A DNA stretch of 64,000 nucleotides from Alistipes senegalensis JC50 (GTDB lineage: Bacteria > Bacteroidota > Bacteroidia > Bacteroidales > Rikenellaceae), in contig NZ_CP102252.1 of assembly GCF_025145645.1 (NCBI RefSeq), positions 3,844,001-3,908,000 of the forward strand. The letters run 5' to 3'. The notes beneath the pieces were generated by a model, which did not search any database, was not told where the DNA came from, and was given only the letters and a program-made list of their open reading frames with translations. Shown here one piece after another: positions 53,212-61,997 of this stretch (its first letter is position 1; every line of letters begins with the position of its first letter). Made by a program: the position numbers and the translations under genes.

Positions 53212-54286
53212 TCGGTTTTATACTTAATTCAAAACTTCGGCTGTTATCATCCAATGCGACATCGTATTCCTTAATTTTATGTCGCTTAGCCCATATACTC
53301 AAATGTTCTTTTGTATCTGCGGCGATATACGGGCCATAATAGATTGCTTTCATCCTGTTTCCCGAAGTGATTTCCATGAACTTTGAATTATGGGACTTTT
53401 TACAGGTGCACATAAACCGCCATTCCCGTTCATGGCCATAACTGGCTGCATCCTTATACAAGAATGCTTTACGCCAGTATAATATGTCAGGAAATGAAGG
53501 CGATGACAGTCCTGTTGCCGTGGAAAATTCATTGACCAAGTTCCAGCTTGCAATTTCCGTTGCGTCGTATTTCGTATCGGAATAGATAACGGGATATAAT
53601 GCCGGATAAACTTTCTCGTCCTGCTCTTCGGTTTCTTCTCCGACAATCGGGCCTCGTAAGTCATATTCCAACGCAAAACCTCTATACCCATCGGCATATC
53701 TGTCCCACATATGGGCCGAATGGACGTCCTCGGTAAAGCAGGCTATTTTTGTTTCCGTATTTTGACGGGCCGCACTGATTTGTTGAGTGGCAAGAGGTGA
53801 AATATTATCTAAAATCTGTTGTTGAATATGTTCTTTGCTGTATTCCCAACCAGCAATTATTTCCTCGTCAGAAGCAGTAGTATATAAGGACACCAGCTGT
53901 GCGGCATTGGCTTCGCCGTAAAGATGAACCAATGCTTCAGGGAAACGTCCTGTTTGTCGGACTTCATCTATGATGCTTTTTTGAAATTCCCAGTTGAAAC
54001 CGAGATTGACATCGTTGCGAATTTTGTTTTTGTTTACATATACGACCGAATCGAACCTATCCGGAAATAAATCGGCAGAACAAAGCGTTATGGTATTGTG
54101 CTCGAAAGACATGACACTGTGCAAATTCGCACTTCGGAACCGAAACAATCGCTCCGGGACATTGGGTTTAACCAAGTTCTCGATTGTTTGGAGTTGTCGC
54201 TGAATTTCTTCTGGCGGTGTCCTTTGAGGTAACACCGTATCTTCCAATATTTGTTTGAATCGTTCGTTTAATTCAGTCCTGTCCAT
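53207..54286 (-). CDS. DUF2971 protein
   Basis: 359 aa. FRFRSANLHSVMSFEHNTI, the LCSADLFPDRFDS motif, and CFTEDVHSAHMWDRYADGYRGFALEYDL are characteristic of DUF2971 (PF11185), often found near phage-defence genes but without assigned activity. ATG 54286 with TATCTTTG at 54298-54291 as a possible -7 box. It is transcribed away from the capsule locus; in the present orientation of the invertible segment the capsule promoter would read toward it. Confidence 0.88.
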   Translation of the reverse strand: MDRTELNERFKQILEDTVLPQRTPPEEIQRQLQTIENLVKPNVPERLFRFRSANLHSVMSFEHNTITLCSADLFPDRFDSVVYVNKNKIRNDVNLGFNWEFQKSIIDEVRQTGRFPEALVHLYGEANAAQLVSLYTTASDEEIIAGWEYSKEHIQQQILDNISPLATQQISAARQNTETKIACFTEDVHSAHMWDRYADGYRGFALEYDLRGPIVGEETEEQDEKVYPALYPVIYSDTKYDATEIASWNLVNEFSTATGLSSPSFPDILYWRKAFLYKDAASYGHEREWRFMCTCKKSHNSKFMEITSGNRMKAIYYGPYIAADTKEHLSIWAKRHKIKEYDVALDDNSRSFELSIKPI

Positions 54287-54389
54287 ACCTCAAAGATATG
54301 GAAATTCTTGAGAAAATTACGTTGGATATCCGAAAACAATATCTGCAAGAGAATCTGCCGAGAACAATGGCCAACTTTTTTCCGACTGG

Positions 54390-54678
54390 ATGGTTTCTTC
54401 CTAAGAGACCATATTTGTTGTACAAAAGTACAGATTATTGTCCAAAGGGCCAAATAAAATTCGGTATTTTTTATGCGCCAAAATCCCCCCCCCTCCGAAA
54501 AACGATTTGTAAATTAAACACTTGCATCATAATATATATTATTGGATCGGACAAAATCATCCTTAATGAATCAGGCGATCCGTTTTAGAAAAAAAGCGGA
54601 ATTGTTGACAACGAATAATAATTATTCCGGTCTATAAAACAGATAATCACGATTTATGGTCTCTTAGGAAGAAACCAT
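54390..54678. other. Invertible promoter segment of the capsule locus
   Basis: Perfect 24-bp inverted repeats at 54390-54413 and 54655-54678, each with a dyad core (ggtttcttcctaagagacc), flank 241 bp of AT-rich non-coding DNA. Inside is one consensus promoter on the minus strand. This is the arrangement of Bacteroides capsule loci whose promoters are flipped by Mpi- or Tsr-type recombinases. No such recombinase gene lies next to it; either of the two element integrases or a distant gene may act. Confidence 0.88.
54423..54454 (-). promoter_or_regulatory. Capsule promoter, presently facing away (OFF)
   Basis: On the minus strand TTTG (54454-54451), 20-nt spacer, TACTTTTG (54430-54423). No TAnnTTTG occurs on the plus strand within the segment. 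Inversion would place the -7 box at 54638-54645, reading into upxY. Confidence 0.8.
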
Positions 54679-54885
54679 AAGATGAAATTGCGTTTTTCTC
54701 CTTAAAATCAAGGGGATTTTTAATTGCGAGGCAGGGTCAAATGATGGGAACACGAATTTGACCTTGTTTATTTTAGAAACACAGTAGAGAATAGATGATA
54801 TTTTCGGAATTCTCTCGCATTTTGGGTACAATCTATTGTATATCAGCGCATTCGACAACAGCGCCGATATGGCTTTGAATTGTCT
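54679..54885 (+). other. Untranslated leader between the switch and upxY
   Basis: About 200 nt without a gene. Contains ggtcaaat / atttgacc (about 54735-54763) and other hairpins. UpxY-type antiterminators act in such leaders to prevent early termination. Confidence 0.5.
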
Positions 54886-56016
54886 ATGGGAAAGAGTGGC
54901 TCACCGGTGCAGCCGATGCAAATCGATTCTCGCTCCTTCGGAAAATCCCAATCCGTTTCCGCCGCTCCGGCATATCCGGAACGCATGAGGGATACGCACG
55001 TCGTCAGATGGTACGTGCTGGTGCTCCCTTCATGCCACAAAGGTCCGGCCAAGGGGCTGCAAGAGGAGCTCGAACGCCGCCGCAGAAACGGAGAGCCATC
55101 ATTCGAATATTTCGCACCTTCGTATGTGGAGGTGAAAAAGAGAGACGGCAGGTTTGTCGAGACCCGTCGCCCGTTGTTGTATAACTACGTATTCATCCAC
55201 GCTTCGGAGCACGAAATATACCGGATGAAACAATGGCTGCCCCTATACAATTTCCTGCCCCGCATCAAGGACGGGAAATGCGAATACCATCCCTATCTCT
55301 CCGAGGAGGCGATGACGAACCTGCAATGGGTAGCCGATTCCTATTCCAACGTGATCCCCGTCTACACGCCGCAACCGGAGCAACTTATCAAAGGCGACCG
55401 GATACGCATCACCGAAGGGCGGTTCAAAGGAGCCGAAGCCAGCGTCATCATTCAGCCCGGCGCCGGGAAGCGGGATATTATGGTTTGCGTGGAGAACTAC
55501 ATGTGGGTCCCGCTGCTGCGCGTACAACCCGGCCAATATGAGGTCATCGCCCTGAACGACGACGGCAAACACGTCTATACCCGTCTGGGAAACGATCGGC
55601 AGCTCTTAAAACTGCACGAGGCATTAGGGCGTTTCCACCGCCCGGGAGACGGAATAACCGAAGCCGACCGCAAGCTGGCCGCCGAAACAGTGCAACAATA
55701 CGGCAGCCTACGCATGGATTCCGACATCATGCGCAGCAAACTCTACGCAATGCTGCTGCCGGCCTACACGATAACGGGGAACCGGCAGGAATCCGAAAAA
55801 CTGATCGGAACTCTCCGAGCGATGCTGCCCCTCGTCAAGGCGGAGCAATCCCGGGCACTTCTTCTCACCACGCTCTACGGATGCACGAACAGTTGCCTTT
55901 ACCACGCCCAGGCACACGAGATCATCGACAAATGGCGGCAGGAGGAGAATCCCAAAAAGAGCAAACAACAACTCATCCGGCGGCTGGAAGACTATGACCG
56001 CTGGCTGGGGCACTGA
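54886..56016 (+). CDS. UpxY-family antiterminator with a UpxZ-like C-terminal region
   Basis: 376 aa from ATG 54886; a TTG at 54880 and later ATGs (54916, 54985) are also possible. The NusG-like N-terminal domain (about 40-150) contains VVRWYVLVLPSCHKG and YNYVFIHAS; the KOW region is IKGDRIRITEGRFKGAEASV (about 168-190). UpxY proteins are usually about 175 aa. Here residues 275-350 (LYAMLLPAYTI, LLLTTLYGC, HAQAHEIIDKW) follow the pattern of UpxZ proteins (LLMGYN..., LLT.CYGE, EAHAIIDSW). UpxZ inhibits UpxY of other loci, so a fusion could join antiterminator and antagonist. First gene of the capsule operon. Confidence 0.85.
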   Translation: MGKSGSPVQPMQIDSRSFGKSQSVSAAPAYPERMRDTHVVRWYVLVLPSCHKGPAKGLQEELERRRRNGEPSFEYFAPSYVEVKKRDGRFVETRRPLLYNYVFIHASEHEIYRMKQWLPLYNFLPRIKDGKCEYHPYLSEEAMTNLQWVADSYSNVIPVYTPQPEQLIKGDRIRITEGRFKGAEASVIIQPGAGKRDIMVCVENYMWVPLLRVQPGQYEVIALNDDGKHVYTRLGNDRQLLKLHEALGRFHRPGDGITEADRKLAAETVQQYGSLRMDSDIMRSKLYAMLLPAYTITGNRQESEKLIGTLRAMLPLVKAEQSRALLLTTLYGCTNSCLYHAQAHEIIDKWRQEENPKKSKQQLIRRLEDYDRWLGH

Positions 56017-56040
56017 CACCCCCGCAACAGAATCCGATCT

Positions 56041-56460
56041 ATGAAAAGCACCGAAATCGCCGGAATTCCGGACAGTCAGCAGCCTGTTCGGGACGCAGAA
56101 GCGCCGGGATTACGCCTGATGGCTTTTCTTTCAGCCCATCAGGCCGAAATCATGGCCCGGGAAAAAGACAATGAACGATATGCCTATCTCTATGGTTTCG
56201 AGAGCTATTGGGTGGCTTTCGAACACTCGGCCTATCAGTTGTGCCGGTTGTTTCCCCGAAGCGATACGTCGATCATCCGCTTCGTCACCTATCCATTCCC
56301 CGTCGTGATGGCCTCAATCACGGATACCGAACTGTGCGCCTACTCCCGCCGCCATCTCCTGAAGGCCGCCGAACCGGACCGCCGGGTGCTGACGGCGGAA
56401 AAACTCTCGTTCGAACATTACCGGGAATGGCACCGGACAGAAGTGGAAGAACTGACATAG
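56041..56460 (+). CDS. Unknown protein, second gene of the capsule operon
   Basis: 139 aa, soluble, no signal. Helical, with YAYLYGFESYWVAFEHSAYQ and FVTYPFPVVMASITDTELCA. Its place after upxY is where upxZ normally lies, but its sequence does not show the UpxZ pattern, which is instead at the end of the upstream protein. A regulatory role is possible by position only. Confidence 0.65.
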   Translation: MKSTEIAGIPDSQQPVRDAEAPGLRLMAFLSAHQAEIMAREKDNERYAYLYGFESYWVAFEHSAYQLCRLFPRSDTSIIRFVTYPFPVVMASITDTELCAYSRRHLLKAAEPDRRVLTAEKLSFEHYREWHRTEVEELT

Positions 56461-56550
56461 GCATCCGCACCTCCATACGAACATACGGATTCGACCGTTC
56501 CGTCCGAATCCGGTGAACAGACCGCCATTCCACAAGATCATTTCAAACAT

Positions 56551-57717
56551 ATGTCGCCGCTTTACAGCCTTTTAGTCTCCTTCTTCCTCTCGCTGCTGGT
56601 CGTCAGTTGGATTCATCCCCGTCTGGTCAAGATCGCCCTGCTGAAAAACATCGTGGACAATCCGGACGCGCGCAAATTGCAGCGCACTCCGGTTCCGGTT
56701 CTGGGAGGCGTCGCCGTCTTCTTCGGCATCGTGATCGGCATCGGAAGCGTCGAAAGCGCCGTGAACAGCTCGGGACTGCTGATCGTCATCATGGCCATGA
56801 TGGCGATGCTCTACACCGGGACGATGGACGACATTCTGAACCTCTCCCCGGCCCTGCGGTTCCTGATCGAAATCCTCGTCGTACTGTTGCTGATCCATGC
56901 GGGAGGCTACTGCATCGACGATTTTCACGGATTATGGGGCATCGGCCGAATTCCCCGATGGATAGCCGTTCCGCTGACTGTCGTCGCGTCCGTGGGGATC
57001 ATCAACGCCATCAACCTGATCGACGGCGTGAACGGACTCTCTTCGGGATTCTGCATCCTGGCCTGCATGATGTTCGGCACGCTGTTCTATCTGTCGGGCG
57101 ATATGAAAATGACACTTCTGGCCGTGGTGTCGGTCGGAGCGCTGATCCCTTTCTTTTTCCACAACGTCTTCGGCAAAACATCGAAGATGTTCATCGGCGA
57201 CGGCGGCACGCTGGTGATGGGCATCATCATGTCGATTTTCGTCATCGAAATATTGCAAAGCGGCTCGCTCTGCGCCGCCTACGTAGGGGAGAGTATCGGG
57301 CTGATCCCTTTCGCGCTCGCCGTCCTGTGCATTCCCGTGTTCGATACGCTGCGCGTCATGTCAACCCGCATCCTGAAAGGCACGTCGCCCTTTCATCCCG
57401 ATAAGACGCACCTGCATCACATGTTCATCGAATTGGGCGCCTCGCATATGGCGACGACTCTGGCGATTCTGTCCCTGAACGTGTCTGTGGTCCTGTGCTG
57501 GTGGTTGCTGGCCGTGTCGGGCGCCCCGATCGACGTACAGCTGTATGCCGTCGCAGGAATGAGTCTGCTGGCCACATTCGGACTGTATCATTTCATGCAA
57601 TGGCATCTGGACCGCAATACGGAATTGCTGCGCAAAATCCGCCGGATAGGGTACGGAATCCACATCAGCCGCACCCGAGGGTTTATCTGGCTGCAAAAGA
57701 CGATCGACCGGATTTGA
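56551..57717 (+). CDS. WecA/MraY-type glycosyl-1-phosphate transferase
   Basis: 388 aa, about 10-11 membrane helices. Family GT4: NIVDNPDARKLQRTPVPVLGG (about 31-51), GTMDDILNLSPALRF (the DD motif), INAINLIDGVNGLSSGF, and FIGDGGTLVMG (metal and nucleotide binding), then HPDKTHLHHMF. It starts the repeat unit by moving a sugar phosphate, usually from a UDP-sugar, to undecaprenyl phosphate. Confidence 0.93.
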   Translation: MSPLYSLLVSFFLSLLVVSWIHPRLVKIALLKNIVDNPDARKLQRTPVPVLGGVAVFFGIVIGIGSVESAVNSSGLLIVIMAMMAMLYTGTMDDILNLSPALRFLIEILVVLLLIHAGGYCIDDFHGLWGIGRIPRWIAVPLTVVASVGIINAINLIDGVNGLSSGFCILACMMFGTLFYLSGDMKMTLLAVVSVGALIPFFFHNVFGKTSKMFIGDGGTLVMGIIMSIFVIEILQSGSLCAAYVGESIGLIPFALAVLCIPVFDTLRVMSTRILKGTSPFHPDKTHLHHMFIELGASHMATTLAILSLNVSVVLCWWLLAVSGAPIDVQLYAVAGMSLLATFGLYHFMQWHLDRNTELLRKIRRIGYGIHISRTRGFIWLQKTIDRI

Positions 57718-57730
57718 CGCCGCCATCGTA

Positions 57731-58555
57731 ATGGAAACAAATCATTCAATCGCAAATATGAGAATCACAAACATCCTACGGGTATCGGTCGCAGCTGCGC
57801 TGCTCAGTTCATGCGCCACACCGAAAATCGCTTATTTTCAGGATATACAGCCGGGGACAGCGGAGGAGGTGTCGAGCGCCACGGAGATCCGGGTGCGGCC
57901 GGAAGACAAGATCTCCATATTGGTCAACAGCAAAGATCCGCTGCTGGCCAATCTGTTCAATCTCCCCATCGTATCCCGGCAGATCGGCACGGTCTCGTCC
58001 GCCTCGTCTTCGAATAGCCAGGGCATATCCGGATATACGGTAAACAAGGAGGGCGACATCGACTTTCCGGTATTGGGTCCGGTCCATGTGGCCGGCATGA
58101 CCCGCGAAGAGATCGCCGCCCACATCAAGCACGAGCTGATCTCGCAGGACCTGGTCAAAGACCCTGTCGTAACGGTCGAGTTCATGAACCTGACGGTCTC
58201 GGTTTTAGGCGAGGTCGTCCACCCCGGACGTTTCAGCATCGACAAGGACCGGCTGACGCTGCTGGATGCCATCAGCATGGCCGGGGACCTCACGGTCTAC
58301 GGCAAACGGGACAACGTGCTGGTCCAGCGCGACGAAAACGGGAAAAAGGTGCTTTACAAAGTCAACCTGAATTCGGGGCACGACCTCTACGCATCTCCGG
58401 TCTACTACCTGCAACAGAACGACATCGTATACGTCGAACCCAATTCCGTACGGGCGCGGCAGGCCACCGTGAACGGGAACAACGTCCGTTCCGCGTCTTT
58501 CTGGATGTCGCTGGCCTCGCTGCTGACAACCATCACCGTATTAATCGTGAAATAA
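57731..58555 (+). CDS. Polysaccharide export outer-membrane lipoprotein (Wza-like)
   Basis: 274 aa; ATG 57731 or the inner ATG 57758 (MRITNILRVSVAAALLSSC), which gives a tidy lipoprotein signal. Poly_export domain (VRPEDKISILVNSKDPLL), then SLBB-type segments (GDIDFPVLGPVHVAGMTREE; VSVLGEVVHPGRFSI) and a C-terminal hydrophobic helix (ASLLTTITVLIVK). It forms the export channel together with the Wzc-like kinase encoded next. Confidence 0.9.
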   Translation: METNHSIANMRITNILRVSVAAALLSSCATPKIAYFQDIQPGTAEEVSSATEIRVRPEDKISILVNSKDPLLANLFNLPIVSRQIGTVSSASSSNSQGISGYTVNKEGDIDFPVLGPVHVAGMTREEIAAHIKHELISQDLVKDPVVTVEFMNLTVSVLGEVVHPGRFSIDKDRLTLLDAISMAGDLTVYGKRDNVLVQRDENGKKVLYKVNLNSGHDLYASPVYYLQQNDIVYVEPNSVRARQATVNGNNVRSASFWMSLASLLTTITVLIVK

Positions 58556-58566
58556 GAAAATAGAAT

Positions 58567-60996
58567 ATGTCCACCAATCAAAAAAGACCGACGCAGGCCG
58601 ATGATTTCATCCGAATACAGGATTTGCTATATCTGTGCCTGGCCAAATGGAAATGGTTCGTGCTGTCATTGGCGGTGACGGTAGGCATCGCCGTCTTCTA
58701 CCTGCTGCGAACCCCTGCGGTTTATACCCGGACGGCATCGGTCCTGATCAAAGACGATTCGAAGGGCAAATCGGTCTCTTCGGACCTGGAATCCTTCTCG
58801 GAATTCGGGCTGTTCCAGTCGAGCACCAACGTAAACAACGAACTGGTGGCGCTCCAGTCTCCGGCCGTGATGACCGAGGTCGTGAAACGCCTGCATCTGG
58901 ATATGAACTACACCGTTCCCGGCCGGTTCCACCGGCGGGTCGCCTATGGTCCGACCCTGCCGGTCAGCGTCTCGATAAACGATCTGTCCGAAAACGAATC
59001 CGCCGGCTTCACCTTACGCATACTGCCGGACAGCACCGTCCGGCTGTCCGATTTCACCCGCAACGGCAATGAGTTCGACGACGAAATCTCCGGGAGGTTG
59101 TCCGACACGGTAACGACACCCCTGGGAATCCTGAAAATAGAGACCACGCCCCACTACAAAAGCCAAGAGCCGTATACGCTGTATGTCGTTCGCAGCAGCC
59201 TGCACGGAACGGTGGGGCAGTACTCCTCGAACCTGTCCGTAGCCCTGAGCAGCGAAAAGACATCGATCGTCAACCTCACATTCCGGGATCATTCCATCCA
59301 GCGCGCCGAAGACATTCTCAACACGCTGATCTCCGTTTACAACGAAAACTGGGTGAAGGATAAAAACCAAATCGCCGTCAGCACCTCGATGTTCATCAAC
59401 GAGCGTCTGAGGGTGATCGAGCGGGAGCTCGGAAACGTGGACGAGGACATATCGTCGTACAAGAGCGAACATCTGCTGCCGGACGTGCAGGCGGCCTCCA
59501 GCATGTACATGGCGCAGAGCAACCAGACGAACGCCCTGATACTCACGCTGAACAACCAGCTCTACATGACGCGATACATCCGGAACTACCTGACTAACGA
59601 CGCCAACAGGAACCAGCTGCTGCCGGCCAACTCGGGCATCGAGAGCGCCAACATCGAATCGCAGATCGCAGAATACAACAAACAGCTGTTGCAGCGCAAC
59701 AGTCTGGTCGCCAACAGCAGCACGCAAAACCCGCTGGTCGTGGATATGGATCAGGCGCTGACCGCCATGCGGCATGCCATAGTCCAGTCCATCGACAATC
59801 AGATCGTGACGTTGAATGCACAGATCGAGAGTTTGCAGCAGAGCGAACAGCAGACGACATCCCGTATTGCGGCCAATCCCACCCAGGCGAAATACCTGCT
59901 TTCGGTGGAACGCCAGCAGAAGGTAAAGGAAGCACTGTATCTGTTCCTGCTCCAAAAACGCGAGGAAAACGAATTGTCGCAGGCATTCACGGCCTACAAC
60001 ACCCGCATCGTCACCCCGCCGGGAGGCAGTATGCTGCCGACATCCCCGGTACGGAAAAACATCCTGCTGGCGGCAATCGCATTGGGACTGCTTATCCCGG
60101 TGGTCGTCATCTTCCTGAGGGAGAATATGAATACGAAAATCCGGGGACGCAAGGACCTGGAAGGCGTGGCCGTGCCGTTCATCGGCGAAATTCCGCTCTT
60201 CGCACGCCGAAAAAAGGGGGTGTTCCGGGACAAAACGACCGATGTGAAAGCCGTCGTGGTCCGGGAGGGGTGCCGCGACATCATCAACGAGGCTTTTCGG
60301 GTGCTGCGCACCAATCTGGAATTCATGACCGGCAAAGACCGGAAGTCGAATGTCATCGTCATGACCTCGTTCAATCCGGGCAGCGGCAAATCGTTCCTGA
60401 CGATGAACATCGCCGTGAGCCTTGCCATCAAGGGCAAGAAAGTGCTGGTTATCGATGGCGATCTGCGCCACGGCTCCAGCTCGGCCTATGTCGGTTCGCC
60501 CAAACCGGGACTGAGCGACTATCTGAGCGGGCGCGTGGAGCGTCTTGCCGACATCATCGTGACCGACAAGAGCCATAAGCATCTGGACATCCTGCCCGTG
60601 GGCACCATACCGCCCAATCCGACCGAACTGCTGTTCGACGAGCGGCTGAAACAAGCGATCGACGCCGCAAGGGAGCAATACGACTACGTGCTGATCGACT
60701 GTCCGCCGATCGAACTGGTCGCCGATACGCAGATCATCGAGAAACTGGCCGACCGGACTATCTTCGTGATCCGCGCCGGGCTGCTCGAACGGAGCATGCT
60801 CGTTGAACTGGAAAAGATCTACGACGAGAAAAAGTACAAGAATATGTCCATGATCCTGAACGGCACCGAAGAAAGCGGCGGCCGCTACGGATACGGCTAT
60901 CGCTATGGTTATCACTACGGTTACGGCTCAGGATACCACTATGGCTCCGACGAGAAGCCGAGGGGGGGGGAAAATGGCTGGTCGTTAAATGATTGA
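58567..60996 (+). CDS. Wzc-like chain-length/tyrosine autokinase
   Basis: 809 aa. Wzz domain with TM1 (about 27-50), a long coiled coil, a GNVR-type region, and TM2 (about 500-520). The BY-kinase domain has NPGSGKS (about 602-609), VLVIDGDLRHG (Walker A'), and YVLIDCPPIELVAD (Walker B). A C-terminal Tyr cluster (YGYGYRYGYHYGYGSGYHYG) is the autophosphorylation tail. A G9 tract (60962-60970) lies 10 codons before the stop and could change the last residues. It overlaps the phosphatase gene. Confidence 0.94.
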   Translation: MSTNQKRPTQADDFIRIQDLLYLCLAKWKWFVLSLAVTVGIAVFYLLRTPAVYTRTASVLIKDDSKGKSVSSDLESFSEFGLFQSSTNVNNELVALQSPAVMTEVVKRLHLDMNYTVPGRFHRRVAYGPTLPVSVSINDLSENESAGFTLRILPDSTVRLSDFTRNGNEFDDEISGRLSDTVTTPLGILKIETTPHYKSQEPYTLYVVRSSLHGTVGQYSSNLSVALSSEKTSIVNLTFRDHSIQRAEDILNTLISVYNENWVKDKNQIAVSTSMFINERLRVIERELGNVDEDISSYKSEHLLPDVQAASSMYMAQSNQTNALILTLNNQLYMTRYIRNYLTNDANRNQLLPANSGIESANIESQIAEYNKQLLQRNSLVANSSTQNPLVVDMDQALTAMRHAIVQSIDNQIVTLNAQIESLQQSEQQTTSRIAANPTQAKYLLSVERQQKVKEALYLFLLQKREENELSQAFTAYNTRIVTPPGGSMLPTSPVRKNILLAAIALGLLIPVVVIFLRENMNTKIRGRKDLEGVAVPFIGEIPLFARRKKGVFRDKTTDVKAVVVREGCRDIINEAFRVLRTNLEFMTGKDRKSNVIVMTSFNPGSGKSFLTMNIAVSLAIKGKKVLVIDGDLRHGSSSAYVGSPKPGLSDYLSGRVERLADIIVTDKSHKHLDILPVGTIPPNPTELLFDERLKQAIDAAREQYDYVLIDCPPIELVADTQIIEKLADRTIFVIRAGLLERSMLVELEKIYDEKKYKNMSMILNGTEESGGRYGYGYRYGYHYGYGSGYHYGSDEKPRGGENGWSLND
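60962..60970. repeat. G9 homopolymer near the end of wzc
   Basis: Nine G within codons for P-R-G-G-E, just after the Tyr cluster and 19 nt before the next start codon. Slippage would alter the kinase C terminus and the overlap with the phosphatase gene. Confidence 0.5.
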
Positions 60997-61708
60997 AACC
61001 ATGAATCTCTGGCCGTTCAGAAAGCGCGTTTCATTGCAGGACAGCGGTATTTTCAGCGGATTCACCGACTGGCACTCGCACATTCTGCCGGGTGTGGACG
61101 ACGGCGTGCGGACGATGGGGGAGTCTTTGGAGATTCTGCGTCTGTACGAAAAGCTGGGAGTAAGATCCGTATGGCTCACGCCGCACATCATGGAGGACAT
61201 TCCCAATACCACCGCTCATCTGCGGGAGCGGTTCGCGGAACTGCAAGCCTCTTATTCGGGGAGTGTCGAACTGCACCTCGCAGCCGAAAACATGCTCGAT
61301 GGTCTTTTCGAGGAGAGGCTGGAAAAGAACGACCTGCTGCCATTGGGCGAAAACGGCGACCATCTGCTGGTGGAAACCAGTTGTTTTAGTCCGCCGATGG
61401 ACTTGTACGGCATATTGGAGCGGATCAAGGCCAAAGGCTACTATCCGGTTCTCGCACACCCCGAACGATATGGCTATATGGAGAAAGAAGAGTACCGACG
61501 GATAAAAGACATGGGCGTGAAGTTGCAACTCAATCTCTTCTCAATAGTCGGCGCATATGGAAAACAGATCCAAGAAAAAGCCGAACAACTTCTGAAATTC
61601 GGGGTGTATGATTTAATCGGAAGTGATTTACACTCGGAAAAATCAGGCACGACTTATTCCCGGAAACGGTGTTGTATTAACATAAATAAATTAGTGCGAA
61701 AGCAATGA
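60989..61708 (+). CDS. CpsB/YwqE-type protein-tyrosine phosphatase (PHP fold)
   Basis: 239 aa (or 235 from ATG 61001, MNLWPFRKRVSL). PHP metal ligands DWHSHILPGVDDG (about 29-41), VWLTPHIMED, AENMLDG, VLAHPERYGYM, and LIGSDLHSEKSG are all present. It dephosphorylates the Wzc-like kinase and so controls polymer assembly. It overlaps the kinase gene by 8 nt. Confidence 0.93.
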   Translation: MIETMNLWPFRKRVSLQDSGIFSGFTDWHSHILPGVDDGVRTMGESLEILRLYEKLGVRSVWLTPHIMEDIPNTTAHLRERFAELQASYSGSVELHLAAENMLDGLFEERLEKNDLLPLGENGDHLLVETSCFSPPMDLYGILERIKAKGYYPVLAHPERYGYMEKEEYRRIKDMGVKLQLNLFSIVGAYGKQIQEKAEQLLKFGVYDLIGSDLHSEKSGTTYSRKRCCININKLVRKQ

Positions 61709-61997
61709 AGGTAACTAACATTGCATCGGGTCCTTCGTTCTATTAAATATCTTTCGAAGCCGTTTAACTTTTCGAAACAGCTTACAGCTTCGTTATCCGC
61801 TGTTTATTTGTGTATAGATGGGTATTACAACTTGTTCTTTTGTGATTTTCATAATGAAAAAATTATATAAAAATCAATCAACAACCAAATTAACATTAAC
61901 ACAAACTTATATTTGTCAGGTATCAGATTATATCCCTGTTCGGTACTCTATGATACTCTTATAATACGAAATTGAATCTATTAAATAACAAACAGCC
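61709..61997 (+). other. Gene-free AT-rich gap inside the capsule locus
   Basis: 289 nt with no gene. A TATATTTG box at 61908-61915 may be an internal promoter for the following genes, but no good -33 element is seen. GC content drops sharply here, which marks the change from conserved to strain-specific capsule genes. Confidence 0.4.

Noticed and set aside
54485..54493. C9 run in the invertible segment as a promoter-spacing switch
   Set aside because: It lies about 30 bp upstream of the -33 element, not in the spacer, so an effect on promoter strength by slippage is not supported.
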